Part shown: positions 34,008 through 45,658 of the stretch, one piece after another
How the letters are laid out: each line of letters opens with the position of its first letter
Numbering within the stretch: position 1 is the stretch's first letter
Assembly (NCBI GenBank): GCA_903772945.1
Contig: CAICTM010000148.1
Coordinates: forward strand, 41,746-105,745
Reading direction: 5' to 3'
DNA: 64,000 bases
From: Seminavis robusta
Lineage: Eukaryota; Bacillariophyta; Bacillariophyceae; Naviculales; Naviculaceae
The notes under the pieces: generated by a model
The model's input: the letters and a program-made list of their open reading frames with translations, nothing else
What the model was told of the DNA's origin: nothing
Databases searched by the model: none
Position numbers and translations under genes: made by a program

Positions 34008-36884
34008 CTATTTGTTCTTCGAGAGGGATACGTTGAACTCTGCAATAATGATATTGATCATGGTGACGAGCTCCATTGCCTCAGCTGCAATGAAGTCTTT
34101 CATTACTCGTGTCTGGATCTTCTGCAAGGTGTTGCCCTTATTGAAAACGAGGATCTGCAGCATTGCCTTCAAGGTGTCCGTGAAAACTGCATATTCTTCT
34201 GTGCGGAGCCAGGTCGTGAGGCTGCCCGCAACTTCCTCAGCATTGACTTTGTTAGTCCTGACTTTGCCATCGGGTCCAAGGAATTTAGTGACATCAATGA
34301 ATCCCAAACAAGCAGCCAGTTTGCGAATGTCCTTGTCAATGCAGAGGGTGCCTGTGAAGCCGTATGCGTTCTTCAGGAAGAAGCTCGCGTTATGCTCGTT
34401 CATCAGATCACAATGACAATTCTGGTTCAACTCCAAAAGATCATCCAATGTAGTAGGGCAGATGCCCCCCTCAGTTCGAACATATTCGGCAAGTGGCTTC
34501 ATCCAAGAACAGTCCAGCTCGTTGCTGGCTGCTGAAATCGTAGCTTGCTCAGCTTGCGCAAGCTTGTCATATTTCAACAGGTCTTTCTGTTTCAAGTCAA
34601 CCAAGAGGTTGTGGACAACACCATCTGGATCCCTGTGTGACGTGTGAGAGTACAATTCGAAGACGTTTGTGAAAACAAGGTATGGCACTTACCTGTCTTT
34701 CTTTTTCCAGAGCGCAATGCTGATTAACAGCCACAAGAAAGCCCTGTCTGAAGGGTTGCCTCCACGTGTTGTCCCGCCAAGTAAATTGTTGACAAACCCA
34801 CTCAATGCACACCGGTCTGCTTCTATTGGCGGATGCATTGACTGAAGAGTGACCAAGAGTTTTCTGAGTAATGCATACTTCTTTCGAGACTCCTTGATCC
34901 AAATGGCCCCAGGCTTCTTATAATCGTTGCTTCCGGCGACACGCAAGGGTGGATGCTGACCTTTCGGGATGCTAGACCAGTCATGAGTTTCAAACTTTGG
35001 CCGCTCAGTCCTTTCAATCTTGGCCTTCTTGTTGTTCTTCGGTGCTTTTGCTTGGTTAGCCACTCTCTTCCTGGTGGCAGCTGGGCTGCGAGCGCCCGTA
35101 CCGTTGGCAACGGCGGGTCTGGGAGCAGTGGCAGCACGTCGTGGACGAGTGTTGAGTGCATCCTTCTTTTGTCTGCTGCTTCTTCTTTGCAACTTCTGTC
35201 TTTGGATCCTCTACTGCACCCCCTTTCCCCCCTTCGTTCCTGCTGTCATGGAGGATGAATCCTTCTCCTTGGATGCTTCTGCCCCCTTCAGTTTCAAATC
35301 TGTGGCAGCAGCTGGATCCTTTGTTTGTGCTTCATCTTCCTCCGCTTTCTTCCCATCATATACTGCCACTGATGCCGCTAGTGCTCCTGCCTGTACCTTC
35401 TTTGAATTTGCAGGCTCTGCTGCACCCCCCAAAGAGCAAGGAATTGGGGCTGCCTCCTTTCCTGCTGCTGCTGCTGGGGTAACAATTGCTGGAGCGGCCT
35501 TGCTGGCGCTCGGAGTTGAGGGATTATCTGTGCTAACCCCTTGAGCTGATGATGATGATGTGGAAGTCTCCACTCGTGATGCTGCTGCTGCTGCTGCTTG
35601 TGCCGACGCCGCTGCTTGTGCAGCTTGTGCTGCTGCTTTTTGCAGCTTGTGCTGCTGCTTGTGCCGCCGCTGCTTCTTGTGCTGCGGATTTCTTCTTTGC
35701 ATTGAGTCGCCTACGGTACTTTTGGACCTCTGAATTCCATTTGTCGGTGAATTGTTTTTTTGTCGTGCAGCCGATGAAGCTTTTTTCAGCCATCGTATCG
35801 ATGACACTATTCTCGCTTGCTGGATACATATAGCGGAAATCGCTATGAACTGCACGGTTCGAATTGAGGTACACTCTCCATGAACTCCACCCAGGCAGTG
35901 TTGTGAAGGCTTCCTTCATTCTCAGTTTCTCGCTAAAATTCGCTCTGGACGTATTGAATCTCTCACGCCATTCCCCATAGGCAACCATTAGCTTCTTGTT
36001 CAACGTGGGATTGATCTCGGAGAAGTCTTCTACCCGTGGCATCATGATTTTGCCAGTCTGGGCAAGCGCTTCGGCTTCAAACTCAAGCAGGTCCTTCTTC
36101 TTATGTGGGAGTAGTAATTCAAGTTTGTCAACCTCCAGTAGAATGGCAGCAATTTTCCCAGCTTGGAATACCTTCTGGGAGTAGGTCGCAGAGGGAAGAT
36201 AGATGGTTGCTAGTTGCCTGAGCTGCTTTCGTTGTTCCTGTCCAAGGGCTTCGTAACTACCTTGAAAGTCTTCCTCATCGGCTGTTGCCGCATTGGCTTC
36301 TTGAAAGTCTTCCTCATTGGCTGTTGCCGCATTGGCTTCAGGACAATTCTTGTCAAAGGATCGCCATGGGTTGTTGAAAAGTGTGCCCGCTGCCACCACA
36401 TGCTCGTTGGAGGGCTGGGTGTCAGCATCAAATAAAAGGAAAGCTTTTGAGAATCAGAGAGAATGCGTGATCCGAAGTGCTCAACAGGAGTGCATGCCAA
36501 TCGAAGAACTGCTTTTTTATCTGTTTCAGGGACTTGATTGTCTGCACCCCACAAGCGTTGAAAAGCTGCATGATAATGCTTGGGTTCGAGCACCTGTGGA
36601 ACGTCACAGCCTTGAACTTTGAACATGTGCTTCACAGCCTCTTCTATCGAGCTGAAGGGACCAGGTTGTAAAAGCTCTTCTGCCGTGTAAGGCTGGAGGT
36701 CGCCAGCATTCTCGTTGAGTAAATTAGTCCACGCGACACTAGGACCCTGAGAATTGCAGAGATACTGGACCCAGTCATTAGTGTTGCGACCAGCAAAAGA
36801 CCTCAACCATGGGCAACCCAAAACATGACAGGCGGCTACCCACTGGATGGTTGTGGTAGACTTTAAGATGAAGCCACAGTTCAT
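34008..36884 (-). CDS. C-terminal half of a giant repeat-domain protein (continues from 38599), frameshifted
   Basis: Continuation of the gene that starts at 38599. From 36884 it reads the end of repeat 3 and repeat 4, then shifts one base near 36420 into GTLFNNPWRSFDKN. A tandem 39-bp duplication at 36262-36339 encodes ANAATA(N/D)EEDFQ twice. A helical region follows (EVDKLELLLPHKKKDLLEF; WSSWRVYLNSNRAVH), then an Ala/Gln/Ser-rich spacer with frame changes near 35640, 35225 and 35175, then KKDALNTRPRRA, an intron (34633-34692, 60 bp) and a compact C-terminal domain: PPLRVAGSNDYKKPGAIWIK, then HCDLMNEHNASFFLKNAYGF, up to the stop at 34008. No known family. Each frame change fits one missing or extra base. 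Confidence 0.58.
36262..36339. repeat. tandem duplication, 2 x 39 bp, in coding sequence
   Basis: Two adjacent copies (36262-36300 and 36301-36339) differ at one base (tcatcggc / tcattggc). It adds 13 residues without changing the frame. Confidence 0.95.
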
Positions 36885-38599
36885 CCCCGTCGCTTCCTCG
36901 GTTGTATCGAAAGTGAAACTGCTACAAAGGACGGTAGGATCAGTCTGGCCAATTTGACTGCAAGCTTATGCGAGTCATTCAATTGGTCATGTGCGTTGAT
37001 GCAGCGTTCCCATACTGTGAAGATCTTGTCCTGATAATCGCTCCCCGCCGATCTGAGGGCTTTCTGGAATCCCTGTGATAACTCAACATCCGCTTCATTT
37101 GTAGGGTCGAAAGGCGTCGAATCCATATCTATACTCTTCACTTTGCCCAAGACAGTCGTAAACAACTCTTTGGGTTCGACATTTGGTACTGAGATGAATC
37201 CTTCGGATTTCTCCAGCATAGAACAGATCTCTTTTGTGCATTTTGGTGAAATTGGGACGGCTAGCTCTGGAATGGATTTGTCCTTCTTCATTCCCACGAG
37301 GACATTTGCCCCCGTGATGTCCTTGAGCCCGTCTGCTGGTGCAAGGGGTTTCATTCCAGGGGGAGGTGACGAGACACTGCCCACTTCAAACCGCAGAGGA
37401 AAAGCTTCCAAGCTTTTTTCCTCGTTGGAAAGAGGGCTTATACTGGCATATGAAAGCTCGTCAAGGACCGGGCTGCTGCTTCTTTCAACATCAATTGCTG
37501 CTCCTGCTGTTGCCCCACCTTGTTGCTTTTCCTCAGGATTGTTACGTTTCTCTATACATGCTGTCCATTCTTCATCAGCCCAAACACTTCCAAAGACTAG
37601 ATGAGCACCCATCCATTGGTGTGTTGCTCGTGATGGCACTAGATAAGTCCCGTTGCTGGTCTCAATGCAGGAGTCTCCAAAGGCAGATGGATTTGTCAAT
37701 GCCATGCGAAAGCTCAATTCTTTTGCTGCCTTATTCACGTCGGAGTCTTCGCTGCTTCCACTTTCTGGCCACATTGAGTTGTACAGTTCTTGGTAGTTGG
37801 CTGCCAGTGCAGAATCAGGAACCATTGAAGCCACAGCTTTCGACAACTCTTGGTCCTTATCATTGTTGGGTTCGAACGGGGTCCAGTTCATCTTGCCGCC
37901 ACAAAACACGCCAACTCGTTTCCAGTTTGAATTGGCGGCACTCGATGTCACTTCATAAGCATTCTTGGGGCGGTCTACCGTATCCTTTTCCATCAGATCC
38001 GTCATCCATAGGTGGCCGAGCACATCCCAAGCTCCCATCAGCATGTCAGTGCGCAGAGAGCGAGGTAAAAGACCAATGGCGTTGTTGGCTTCACATTCCT
38101 TGAACTCTTTGAATGCTGTTGGCTTGGCCATTGCCAGGCGGATGCAAAGATCCTTTATTTTCTCAGCAAGCTCCTGGGACTGCGCATTGCCTTTAAATAC
38201 ATCGTCAAACACCTCCTTCCAAAAAGATCGAGTAGAGTTTTCGAGTTTGACATCCTGTGGGTCTCTTTCTCCTGCATTTCTGTTGCTGCGGACGGCCTCA
38301 GTAGCAATTGCTTTTGCAAGCTCTTCATCAGCCACATTTCCTGGTTCAAATGGCTTTTTGGTCGATAACCATTTGTTGACAAAAACCAAATCGTAGAGAT
38401 TTGCACGCAGCTCGTCCGATGCGTAAAGAGGCACGCGATGGGAGACGTCTATCATTGGAGGATCCATAGTTTCCCCCGTTATTTTGGTCGAGTCGGGATC
38501 TGAGCTGCTGTTTGCACGTCGTTGGCTTCCGTAAAGAGTTGCAGTTCCTCTGTATCCATCTATTACTTTTGGCATGGCTTGGGATTGGCCCATGGCCAT
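36881..38599 (-). CDS. N-terminal half of a giant protein with four ~150-residue repeats
   Basis: Open from ATG 38599 for 572 residues. It contains three copies of an unrecognised domain, and a fourth follows the frameshift. Each copy has F/D-P at its start (PFEPGNVADEELAKA, PFEPNNDKDQELSKA, PFDPTNEADVELSQG), then a Trp/Tyr helix (SFWKEVFDDVF, YQELYNSMWPE, YQDKIFTVWERC), then an A..L+.A..P.xF strand pair (LAMAKPTAFKEF, MALTNPSAFGDS) and finally a W-x-x-A/G-x-H-V-L-G-x-x-W-like block (LMGAWDVLGHLW, WMGAHLVFGSVW, WVAACHVLGCPW). Repeat 3 runs across the apparent stop at 36881: one base near 36950 shifts it into TDPTVLCSSF and on into the downstream half. So 34008-38599 is best read as one broken gene of about 1,500 residues. 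Function unknown. Confidence 0.66.
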   Translation of the reverse strand: MAMGQSQAMPKVIDGYRGTATLYGSQRRANSSSDPDSTKITGETMDPPMIDVSHRVPLYASDELRANLYDLVFVNKWLSTKKPFEPGNVADEELAKAIATEAVRSNRNAGERDPQDVKLENSTRSFWKEVFDDVFKGNAQSQELAEKIKDLCIRLAMAKPTAFKEFKECEANNAIGLLPRSLRTDMLMGAWDVLGHLWMTDLMEKDTVDRPKNAYEVTSSAANSNWKRVGVFCGGKMNWTPFEPNNDKDQELSKAVASMVPDSALAANYQELYNSMWPESGSSEDSDVNKAAKELSFRMALTNPSAFGDSCIETSNGTYLVPSRATHQWMGAHLVFGSVWADEEWTACIEKRNNPEEKQQGGATAGAAIDVERSSSPVLDELSYASISPLSNEEKSLEAFPLRFEVGSVSSPPPGMKPLAPADGLKDITGANVLVGMKKDKSIPELAVPISPKCTKEICSMLEKSEGFISVPNVEPKELFTTVLGKVKSIDMDSTPFDPTNEADVELSQGFQKALRSAGSDYQDKIFTVWERCINAHDQLNDSHKLAVKLARLILPSFVAVSLSIQPRKRRG

Positions 38600-38851
38600 C
38601 TTTGTCGGACGCCGGAAACTTCGAATGGCTACGTTCGATCCACGGTGGGAGTTTTTGAAGCGTGGGAGTTAGTCGAGCCGAGTGATATCCTGGTTTCCAT
38701 CAGTCGCCCACGCAGATCCTGGTACTGATTCTACGTTGAAATGGAATTTTAGCAAATCCGGAATTTTGATACAAAACCCACGTAGAAATTGCCTAACGGG
38801 AAAAGGCCTCAAAAGCTTTAACCTTAATAGGCTTCTACTCCAACCAACCCA

Positions 38852-38886
38852 GAACTTTCCTCGAACTTTCCTCGAACTTTCTTGAA
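38852..38886. promoter_or_regulatory. heat-shock element cluster between divergent genes
   Basis: Seven alternating half-sites: GAA-ct-TTC three times, separated by ctc, then tt-GAA. It lies 66 bp before the ATG of the RING gene and about 250 bp before that of the repeat-domain gene. GAAnnTTC inverted pairs are the known binding sites of heat-shock factors, a family strongly expanded in diatoms. Binding here is inference. Confidence 0.6.
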
Positions 38887-38951
38887 CCTCGTGGACAAAG
38901 TTTAAGTGCTGCCATGGAGTCAATCGCCACTTTCCACTTCGTCCTTCGACC

Positions 38952-41900
38952 ATGGCAAGCACCTTTGAACGGACTCGGGTCCTATGCCAATGCGGCTCTT
39001 GTCAGAGGCCCGATAGGTGGTTGGCTACAACAGGCCTTAATGGCAGGATAGAAAGAATTCATGACGAATTCGCTATTCTGGAACCATGTGGCCACGTCTA
39101 TTGTGGTAGATGTCTTGCCCATCGACTAGCCAGGCGAGAGGGAAACATGAAATGTGGATGTTCGGACTGCAGGGCCACCGTGAAAAAGCACGAATACTTT
39201 GATATGGACATGAAAACATTCAATACAGAGCACTACGATGTTGATCCTTGCCCTGATCGCGATCCTTTCCAATTCTTACGGCAACAAGTAGATATGGGAG
39301 CTCGAAGCTTGCCCACAAAACTGACATTATCTTTTGTCAGTCGCAACCTTACTCCTGCTGCATTGACGGCTTCCTTTGATAGGAAAAGCTACCAGCCACT
39401 CTCAACAAAGGACAGGGTAGCGTTCACTGGTATTCTGGCAATGCTCCATCCTTTTCTTCTTTCGCGTCGCCAAAACCGAAACAACCGCACCGATGAGCAT
39501 GTCGCTTCTAGAAATTTGCCGCTTTGCTTTCTATGAAGACGACCGCGATCTAGCAAAGTACGTCTTCGCGCTTTCTACTGGGTATGACAAAGTTGAAATG
39601 GACAAAGTTAGGCAGAACTCATCCTATCAGTCAAAGCTTCTGGCGGCGTTTGTTGTCACTGAAATGCTCGCAAGAGTCAACTCTCCGGGACCTCAGAGGC
39701 TACAACTTTTGATCTCTGATCTCTTGAATATCTACAAAATCCCAAACAGAACATGCGATGCTTAAATCGAATGAGACTTTGCGCTGACGAGAAAACGCTC
39801 CACAACTTTGCATCGGAGGCAATTTGTCAGCATGCAATTGAAGGAAAGAAAGCAAACAAATGTGTAATTCATAATGTGGATCATCGACAACATTGGATTT
39901 CGCAAGAAGGTTGGTTATGATCAATGGACGATTGTGGAGAACATCGTCATTACCCTTGACAAGTTAATCGCCGCCAATATCTACAATCCACAACCTGAAC
40001 TAGCCCTGTCGAGGGAAAGAAGAGATCTCAATGAAATGATTCAGGAAGACGGCCTGTCCACTGTTTGCTCCAGAGTAATCGAGCCAACAAAGGCTGATAT
40101 TAGTTCGCTCTGCTTTTATTGCCTCAAGCACATCGAATACGCCATGGAGGTAACTGTCCCGAGCCACGAAGAATGCTTGGAAATGGAACGAGAAGAAGAG
40201 TATCATTCAACAATGTCCATCCACAAAAACATGGGTGTGATATTACAGGTGCAAAAAGGGGAGACAACTAGACAATCAATCTACCAAAGAAACAACATGG
40301 TTCCGCAGCCAGTGCATGTCGACCTTTCAAAAAAAGACGTAGTTAGAGATCTGTCAAGAGTTGCTCACAGGCAGCCACCAATCTTCTTACAACAGTCAAC
40401 AACGCACCCATCCCAAGGTTTGTGCGAGATTCGGAACCAATACAGAACCAAGTAACAGCTATTGTGGGGGATGGAGCTCCTGTTTACCTCGCGGGAAGAA
40501 TGGACACAGAAGGAGATGACAGTGAACGACTGGCCGAGTGGTTCTTTGGTGGGCTCCACTACCTAATCGAATCTCTCAACGTCTTTGGCGGTCTCTTTCT
40601 CGAAACCAGGGGACATCTAGTGTGGAAGTACCGAGACACCCCCGGCCGATTTAACTGGGTTATGCATCCTCGCAGCCCTGATGATCCAATGAATGAGATT
40701 CTGCCTTATATCATTGCTTTGAACAGAGCCGCGGCAGACTGCTGCGCAGATGCTCTGCAACGAGAAGTCACACCGGCAGAAGTTCTGCAGCATCAAGTGG
40801 ATTGTGCTCTGGCAAACCCAAATGCACTTCTCGCGTTGATGGAGTTGCGATACGCAACTTTGTTGCTCATGCTGAGAGACTCTGAGAAGGTTGGTCAGCA
40901 TGGAGATGTGAATCTCTTTATTGCCTGCATTCGGCTCTCTTTACCATTCTGTGCTGTCACCAATGCCTACAAGTACGTGAGCATTGGATGTGAGTTTCTT
41001 GCCTGGTGGGAAACAGCATCAGCTGCAGACAAGAAGCTCTTTGAAACGTTCATTTACACGAGGCACAGTGAAAGTGGGCTGCCCATTTGGTCGGATAGAT
41101 GCATTGAGTGGACCATGGGGCAGATTCGGGAGTACATGGGAAAGCTGCAACGCCCCGGGCATGATTCAAGGATGAACAAGACAGTTGCAGAGTTGCCGTG
41201 GCGAGAAGGCGACAAGACACCTGAGACATGGATGAAGCTGTTCTCACGAAGTGATCTTGTCGATCCCGACATGAACCGCAAAGCCAGAAACTGTAATGAG
41301 TCGACGCTTCATGGTTTTGGAGTAACAACAATCTATGCCTTGACCTATAATCATGCGAGACAACAAGGCTATTGGCAGCTGCCAGAGTCCACCGAAGTCA
41401 TGAGTGAGCTCTTGAATCCAAAGGGCGAGGCAATGGACACCACAATCCTCAAAGCATTTCCATTGGGACTGCGACGGCTCAAGCATTTCTTCAGAAGCAA
41501 GTATACTGATGACGGCTCGGATTCAGATGACGGCTCGGATTCAGATGACGACAGCATCTTAGAAGGGGAGTCATTGGAGATTGGCCGGATTCCTTGCAGT
41601 GTCACGAAAGTGTCTTCAGAGCGGGAAAACAAGGTGATACAAATGACTTCAACTTCTCTGGCCGAACTTTCAAAACTTCCTGCAAGGCTTTTTACAAAAA
41701 ATGACATCATGAAGGAAGCTTGTGAACTACAGGGCTACTTCAACACATTCAATCTACCGGGAAAAGGAGACACGAAGAACGCGTGGTTGCGAGCACTGTG
41801 CCAACTACGGGAGGAATACTTCTCTGCATTTCCAGAGTTTGTTGAAGACATCAAGCGCATGATATCGGACGAGTCGTCTTCTGCCACTGCCTCCACAAGA

Positions 41901-42017
41901 CGCGAAAGGAAGCAGGTGCTTGACTCACAGTTTTTTGCTGTCCACCAACAAGTGGCTGTTTCTTTTGACTATGTTGTTAAGAGGAACTCAAAGCCTTGCT
42001 TCGGAATCGAACGATGA
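38952..42017 (+). CDS. RING-finger protein with DUF6589-like C-terminal region, frameshifted
   Basis: From ATG 38952 the first ~80 residues carry a RING-like zinc finger: CQCGSC, then CGHVYCGRC, then CGCSDC. The frame changes near 39500 (into LLEICRFAFYEDDRD), near 39770, near 39885 (into WIIDNIGFRKK) and near 40400 (into RFVRDSEPIQNQVTAIVGD); each fits one base. The last 531-residue piece is intact. The order of motifs, a D-N-I-x-F-x-K line, then V-x-GD, then HGDVNLFIACIRLSLPF...YKYVSIGCEFL...NxxxSGxP, resembles DUF6589 proteins of fungi and animals, often multi-copy and suspected transposon relatives; the match is by memory. An acidic tandem (DDGSDSDDGSDSDDDS) sits near 41510-41555. A RING part suggests ubiquitin-ligase activity. 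It is head-to-head with the repeat-domain gene. Confidence 0.6.
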
Positions 42018-42147
42018 GCCAACAGCAGAATCATTTGTGCAGTCGACATAATTATAGTTCTACTACCTGGTTACTATTACCTTTCTTAATATCCATTCAT
42101 CCAATCCCAACGCCAAGGACAGCATTGGTTCTCGTTTGCCACTGCCA

Positions 42148-45100
42148 TTACCTTTTCTCCGGGGTCCTCATACCATTATTCTTGCTGCCTGTCTTCATGA
42201 CACCAACAAAAGCAGTCGATTCTTGCACAATGTTATCCGTGCTGCGTGGCTTCTTAGGCTCTTGCTTGCGAGCAATGTCTGGCTGCTGGACGTTTTGCAT
42301 CATGGTCTCAGCCGACGTGGTGTAGTCGATTTCGACGTTTTCGGACTTCAGCATACTCATCAGTTTCAAGCCCTGAGATTTCGATGGCACCAGGACAGTC
42401 AAGGTAGGCTTTTCGAGATGCAAGTCACACGGTCTGACAGAGCTACTGGCAACAGTGTTCGGTTTCTGCTCTGAAAAAAAACCATTGCAGGAATGATATT
42501 TGGCCAAAGGGCTTCTCAGACGATTGCCTCCTCTGCATGGAAGTCCAGTCACCAATAGGGATCTGGTGGAAGTCATCGCTCTTGGTGAGAGGCGTAACCA
42601 TTGTCTGGAAAGCCTCCAAAGCTGTAACAGCTGTTTCAAACTGGCGCCGAGGTCTTTCGGCTAATTGATGTTGCGGCAGTGTTGGACGCTCTCCTTTCTT
42701 CTTCCTGGATTTGTTCCTATTGTTGACCCGTAGCGGAGATCATCTTCTGCTTTCGTTTTCGTTGTTTCTTTGCTTCTCTGGAATTGTCGTTGGGGCACGG
42801 AATAAGCTCCCAGTTCGTGGAGACGTGGGTGATCATTTGGTTGTTTACGTTCTTTCTTTGGAATGTGAAGCTTTTTCTTGCTGTTGCCATCTGCGACCCT
42901 CAAAGGAGGGCGAGAGAGAGGAACAGGCTTCTTTGCTGATTTGACTTTGAACAACTCCGATGCCAAAGTGGTGATCTCTCGTCTCATTGAGTTGATCCTC
43001 TTGTCAACTTGCTTACAACCAAAGGAAGAGTTAGCTGCCATTTCAAAAGAATAAGGCATCAAATCGTCATCTTTCTCCAGTTTGTCTACAAGCTTGCATG
43101 CCGAAACAGTGTTGTCGAGAGTGTGCAACAAGCAGTCAAGGGAACCTTCACGTTGCTCCGAAACTGAAGGAAGATGAGTGGTCGGATTGAAACGGTACAG
43201 TAACAGGATACGATTGCCACTTACTAAATCGGCACGAGCTTCTTCAATGTCGATGGTTGATTCAATATCCGTTCGAGAAACAATGTTGAGCCCACATGAC
43301 TCGGACGTCCTTAGCCCATCTCCAACATCTAGGAGAAACTGAACAAGCTGTGAAACGATGGAATCGTTTTGTGGAGTGTTGCATCCTGCAACGAGTCAAG
43401 ATGGGAGATACGTGTGTAATCTTGATCAATTTGAGAGCCTATGAAACAGCTCAGTGGTGAGAAGATCATCGCAGTAGACACATGCTTGCTTTCAATAATC
43501 GGCACAGCCACCAGGAATTTTTCTGAAATCAAATCAAACCCAGAAACCCATCGATCAACTGCCCGAGGCCTTAACTCAGGATCGTTCAGTTGCCACCAGA
43601 AGTAGGGTTCGAGCCATAAGACTTTGGAAGGAAAACCAAAGCGACCCATCCTTTGAGCAGCAAGAAATGCATATAAGGAAAGCAAGTTATGACAACCTGT
43701 ATCGAGTAATACATCAGCGCACTCACCAGTTCCTGACGAAACAGAACAAGTTGTCGGCTAGCATGTCATCCTTCATCAGCCCCTGCTGGTCTTTATGATA
43801 GAAAGGAGCCTGTTTAATGTGCTTGTTCAGCGTTTTTGATCCGGTGACGAGGGCACGCTTGAATGGTTGCGAGCTTAGCTTCTTTTCAACCTCAGCAACG
43901 TCCTCAAATTGCATCCCATCAAAAGGGAAAGTAATCATCGGTGGTTCACTTGTCGGGACCCGTGCATTGGGATTGTCAACATCCACTACCTCTTCTGGCG
44001 GCTCCTCCTTTTGGGGCGTGTGGCTACTCCTACTCATTGGGATCGGGCTCAGGCTTAAACCATTTGATACATCCAATTTTCCTTGATTGGAGATGCGCGG
44101 CTGTCCTCGTCGTTGCCATCAAGGAATGGATCGGGGGATTCCTTCTTTCCTGAAGCTTTCTTGATTGGAGTTGTCTGGCTGTCCTCGTCGTCGCTATCAC
44201 GGAATGTATTGCGTGATGCATTCCTTGCTGAAGCTTTCTTCAAAGAGGATGTCTCGCTGTCATCGCTGTCATCGCTGTCAGACAAGATGGGGGAGGACAT
44301 CTTGTTGTTGTTGTTGCTGGGGACGTGCAGCCTGCTGTTGTCATCATCGTTGCTGCTTTTAATGACAGGACGGTCCATTTCCTGGAGGCGTCGATCAACT
44401 TCATCTTCGTCACTACTAGTAGAAGATTCGTCATCACTGGATGCACTTTCAACCTCTGTACCGCTGATTGTTTTGGTTGTTTCAGAAGATGCTTTCATTT
44501 CACCGCTTTGGTCCAAGGCTGCTGCGACTTCGGAGCTCGGCTCCGTCCCATTGTAGGATTTGGATTGAACTCTTTCAGCAAAGCCGACCCCGATTTTGTC
44601 GCCCATTTTCCGGTACTTTTTTTGCCTCATTGTGACGTGTTTCTTTTGCTGTGCTGCCTCCTCTTCAGCCTTTCGTCTTTCCTCTTCCTTGGCTTCCTCA
44701 CTTGTTTTTTTGCTGTGCTGCCTCCTCTTCACCTTGCGTCTTTCCTCTTCCTTGGCTTCCTCGACTTTTTCTTTTGCTGTGCTGCCTCCTCTTCAGCCTT
44801 GCGTCTTTCCTCTTCCTTGGCTTCTCGACTTGTTTCTTTTGCTGTGCTGCTCCTTCTTCTTCCTGGCTGCTTTCCTCTTGGCTGCCCTTCTTGTTCTTCT
44901 TCTTTGCTGCCTCCTCTTCAGCATCTCGCCTTTCCTTCTCCTTCAGCTTCCGAGTCTTGTCTTCCTCCTCAGCCTTCGACTTCTCAGCCACTTGCACTTC
45001 CTCTCGATAACTCGTTTCGCATGCTTTAAGTGCGGCCTCTTTGTGCTTCTTCCTCCTGTTCGTGCTGTAATTCGACCGTGAAGAGGTGGGAGGTGGCGGC

Positions 45101-45156
45101 GCTGGAGGAAGGTCTGGCTCCCAGTTCTTCCTCCTTGATCCGCGAGTTCCAACCAT
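42148..45156 (-). CDS. Ulp1/C48-like cysteine protease with Lys/Glu repeats, frameshifted
   Basis: Starts at ATG 45156 (VGTRGSRRKNWEPDLPP). A very charged region follows, with ~21-residue repeats (EEAKEEERRKAEEEAAQQKK), then an acidic Ser-rich stretch. The protease-like part starts around 43900 (FPFDGMQFEDVAEVE, LADNLFCFVRNW), crosses a 76-bp intron (43651-43726), and goes on with MGRFGFPSKV, YFWWQL, AVDRWVSGFDLISEKFLVAVPI, then ESKHVSTA (His), SHLDSL (Asp) and SESCGLNIV (Cys), the H-D-C order of SUMO/ubiquitin-like proteases. The usual Gln before the Cys is not evident and His is followed by Val rather than Trp, so activity is uncertain. Frame changes at about 44070, 43375 and 42690 fit single bases. 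A second intron is likely near 43215. The tail after 42660 is less certain. Confidence 0.58.
44640..44905. repeat. 63-65 bp coding tandem repeat, about 4 copies
   Basis: gtgctgcctcctcttca and near copies start at about 44651, 44715, 44779 and 44844. On the minus strand they encode Glu/Lys/Ala-rich helical repeats of 21 residues. Confidence 0.85.
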
Positions 45157-45658
45157 TGTTTTGTCGATTGCCCTACGATGCACTTTAGCTTGTTTGTGTG
45201 CTTGTTTGTGTGTTCCATGGCGAAGGGTGCGAGGATTTGGTGATCAACAGTTTCACCATTCGATTCGATTCAAATCGAGATTTTCTTGTTCAATGGCCGA
45301 TGCTGCCAAACGGCGCCATCCAAAATATCAAATTCAATGGACTGCCTCCATCGACCACCGCAGTTAACTCCATTGTGGCTCCATGCAACGAATACATCAT
45401 GATGTCTACTCGATCAGTAAGCTTCAAAGCTAAGCTTCCAGCTACGGTACGCATTAGCGACAGGCTAATACCAGTAGTAGCTTTCTCGTGACGTTTGAGC
45501 AAAACAGATTATAGTCTATTAGGGTTTAAGGATAATTTTTGTGGCGAGTAAAGAAGCGACGATGGGCAAGGAGACGACGGCTCTGCATGACTGTCTTTGA
45601 ATGTCGCACAATCCACCAATACAAACGATGGTTCCAAAAGGATGGGGCCAGCAGCAGC

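Noticed and set aside
37339-38103. Plus-strand 254-codon frame
   Set aside because: Antisense to the repeat-domain gene, whose minus-strand frame is longer and shows internal repeats.
44325-45081. Long plus-strand Leu/Phe/Ser-rich frames
   Set aside because: Antisense of the Lys/Glu-rich repeats of the protease-like gene; composition explains the open frame.
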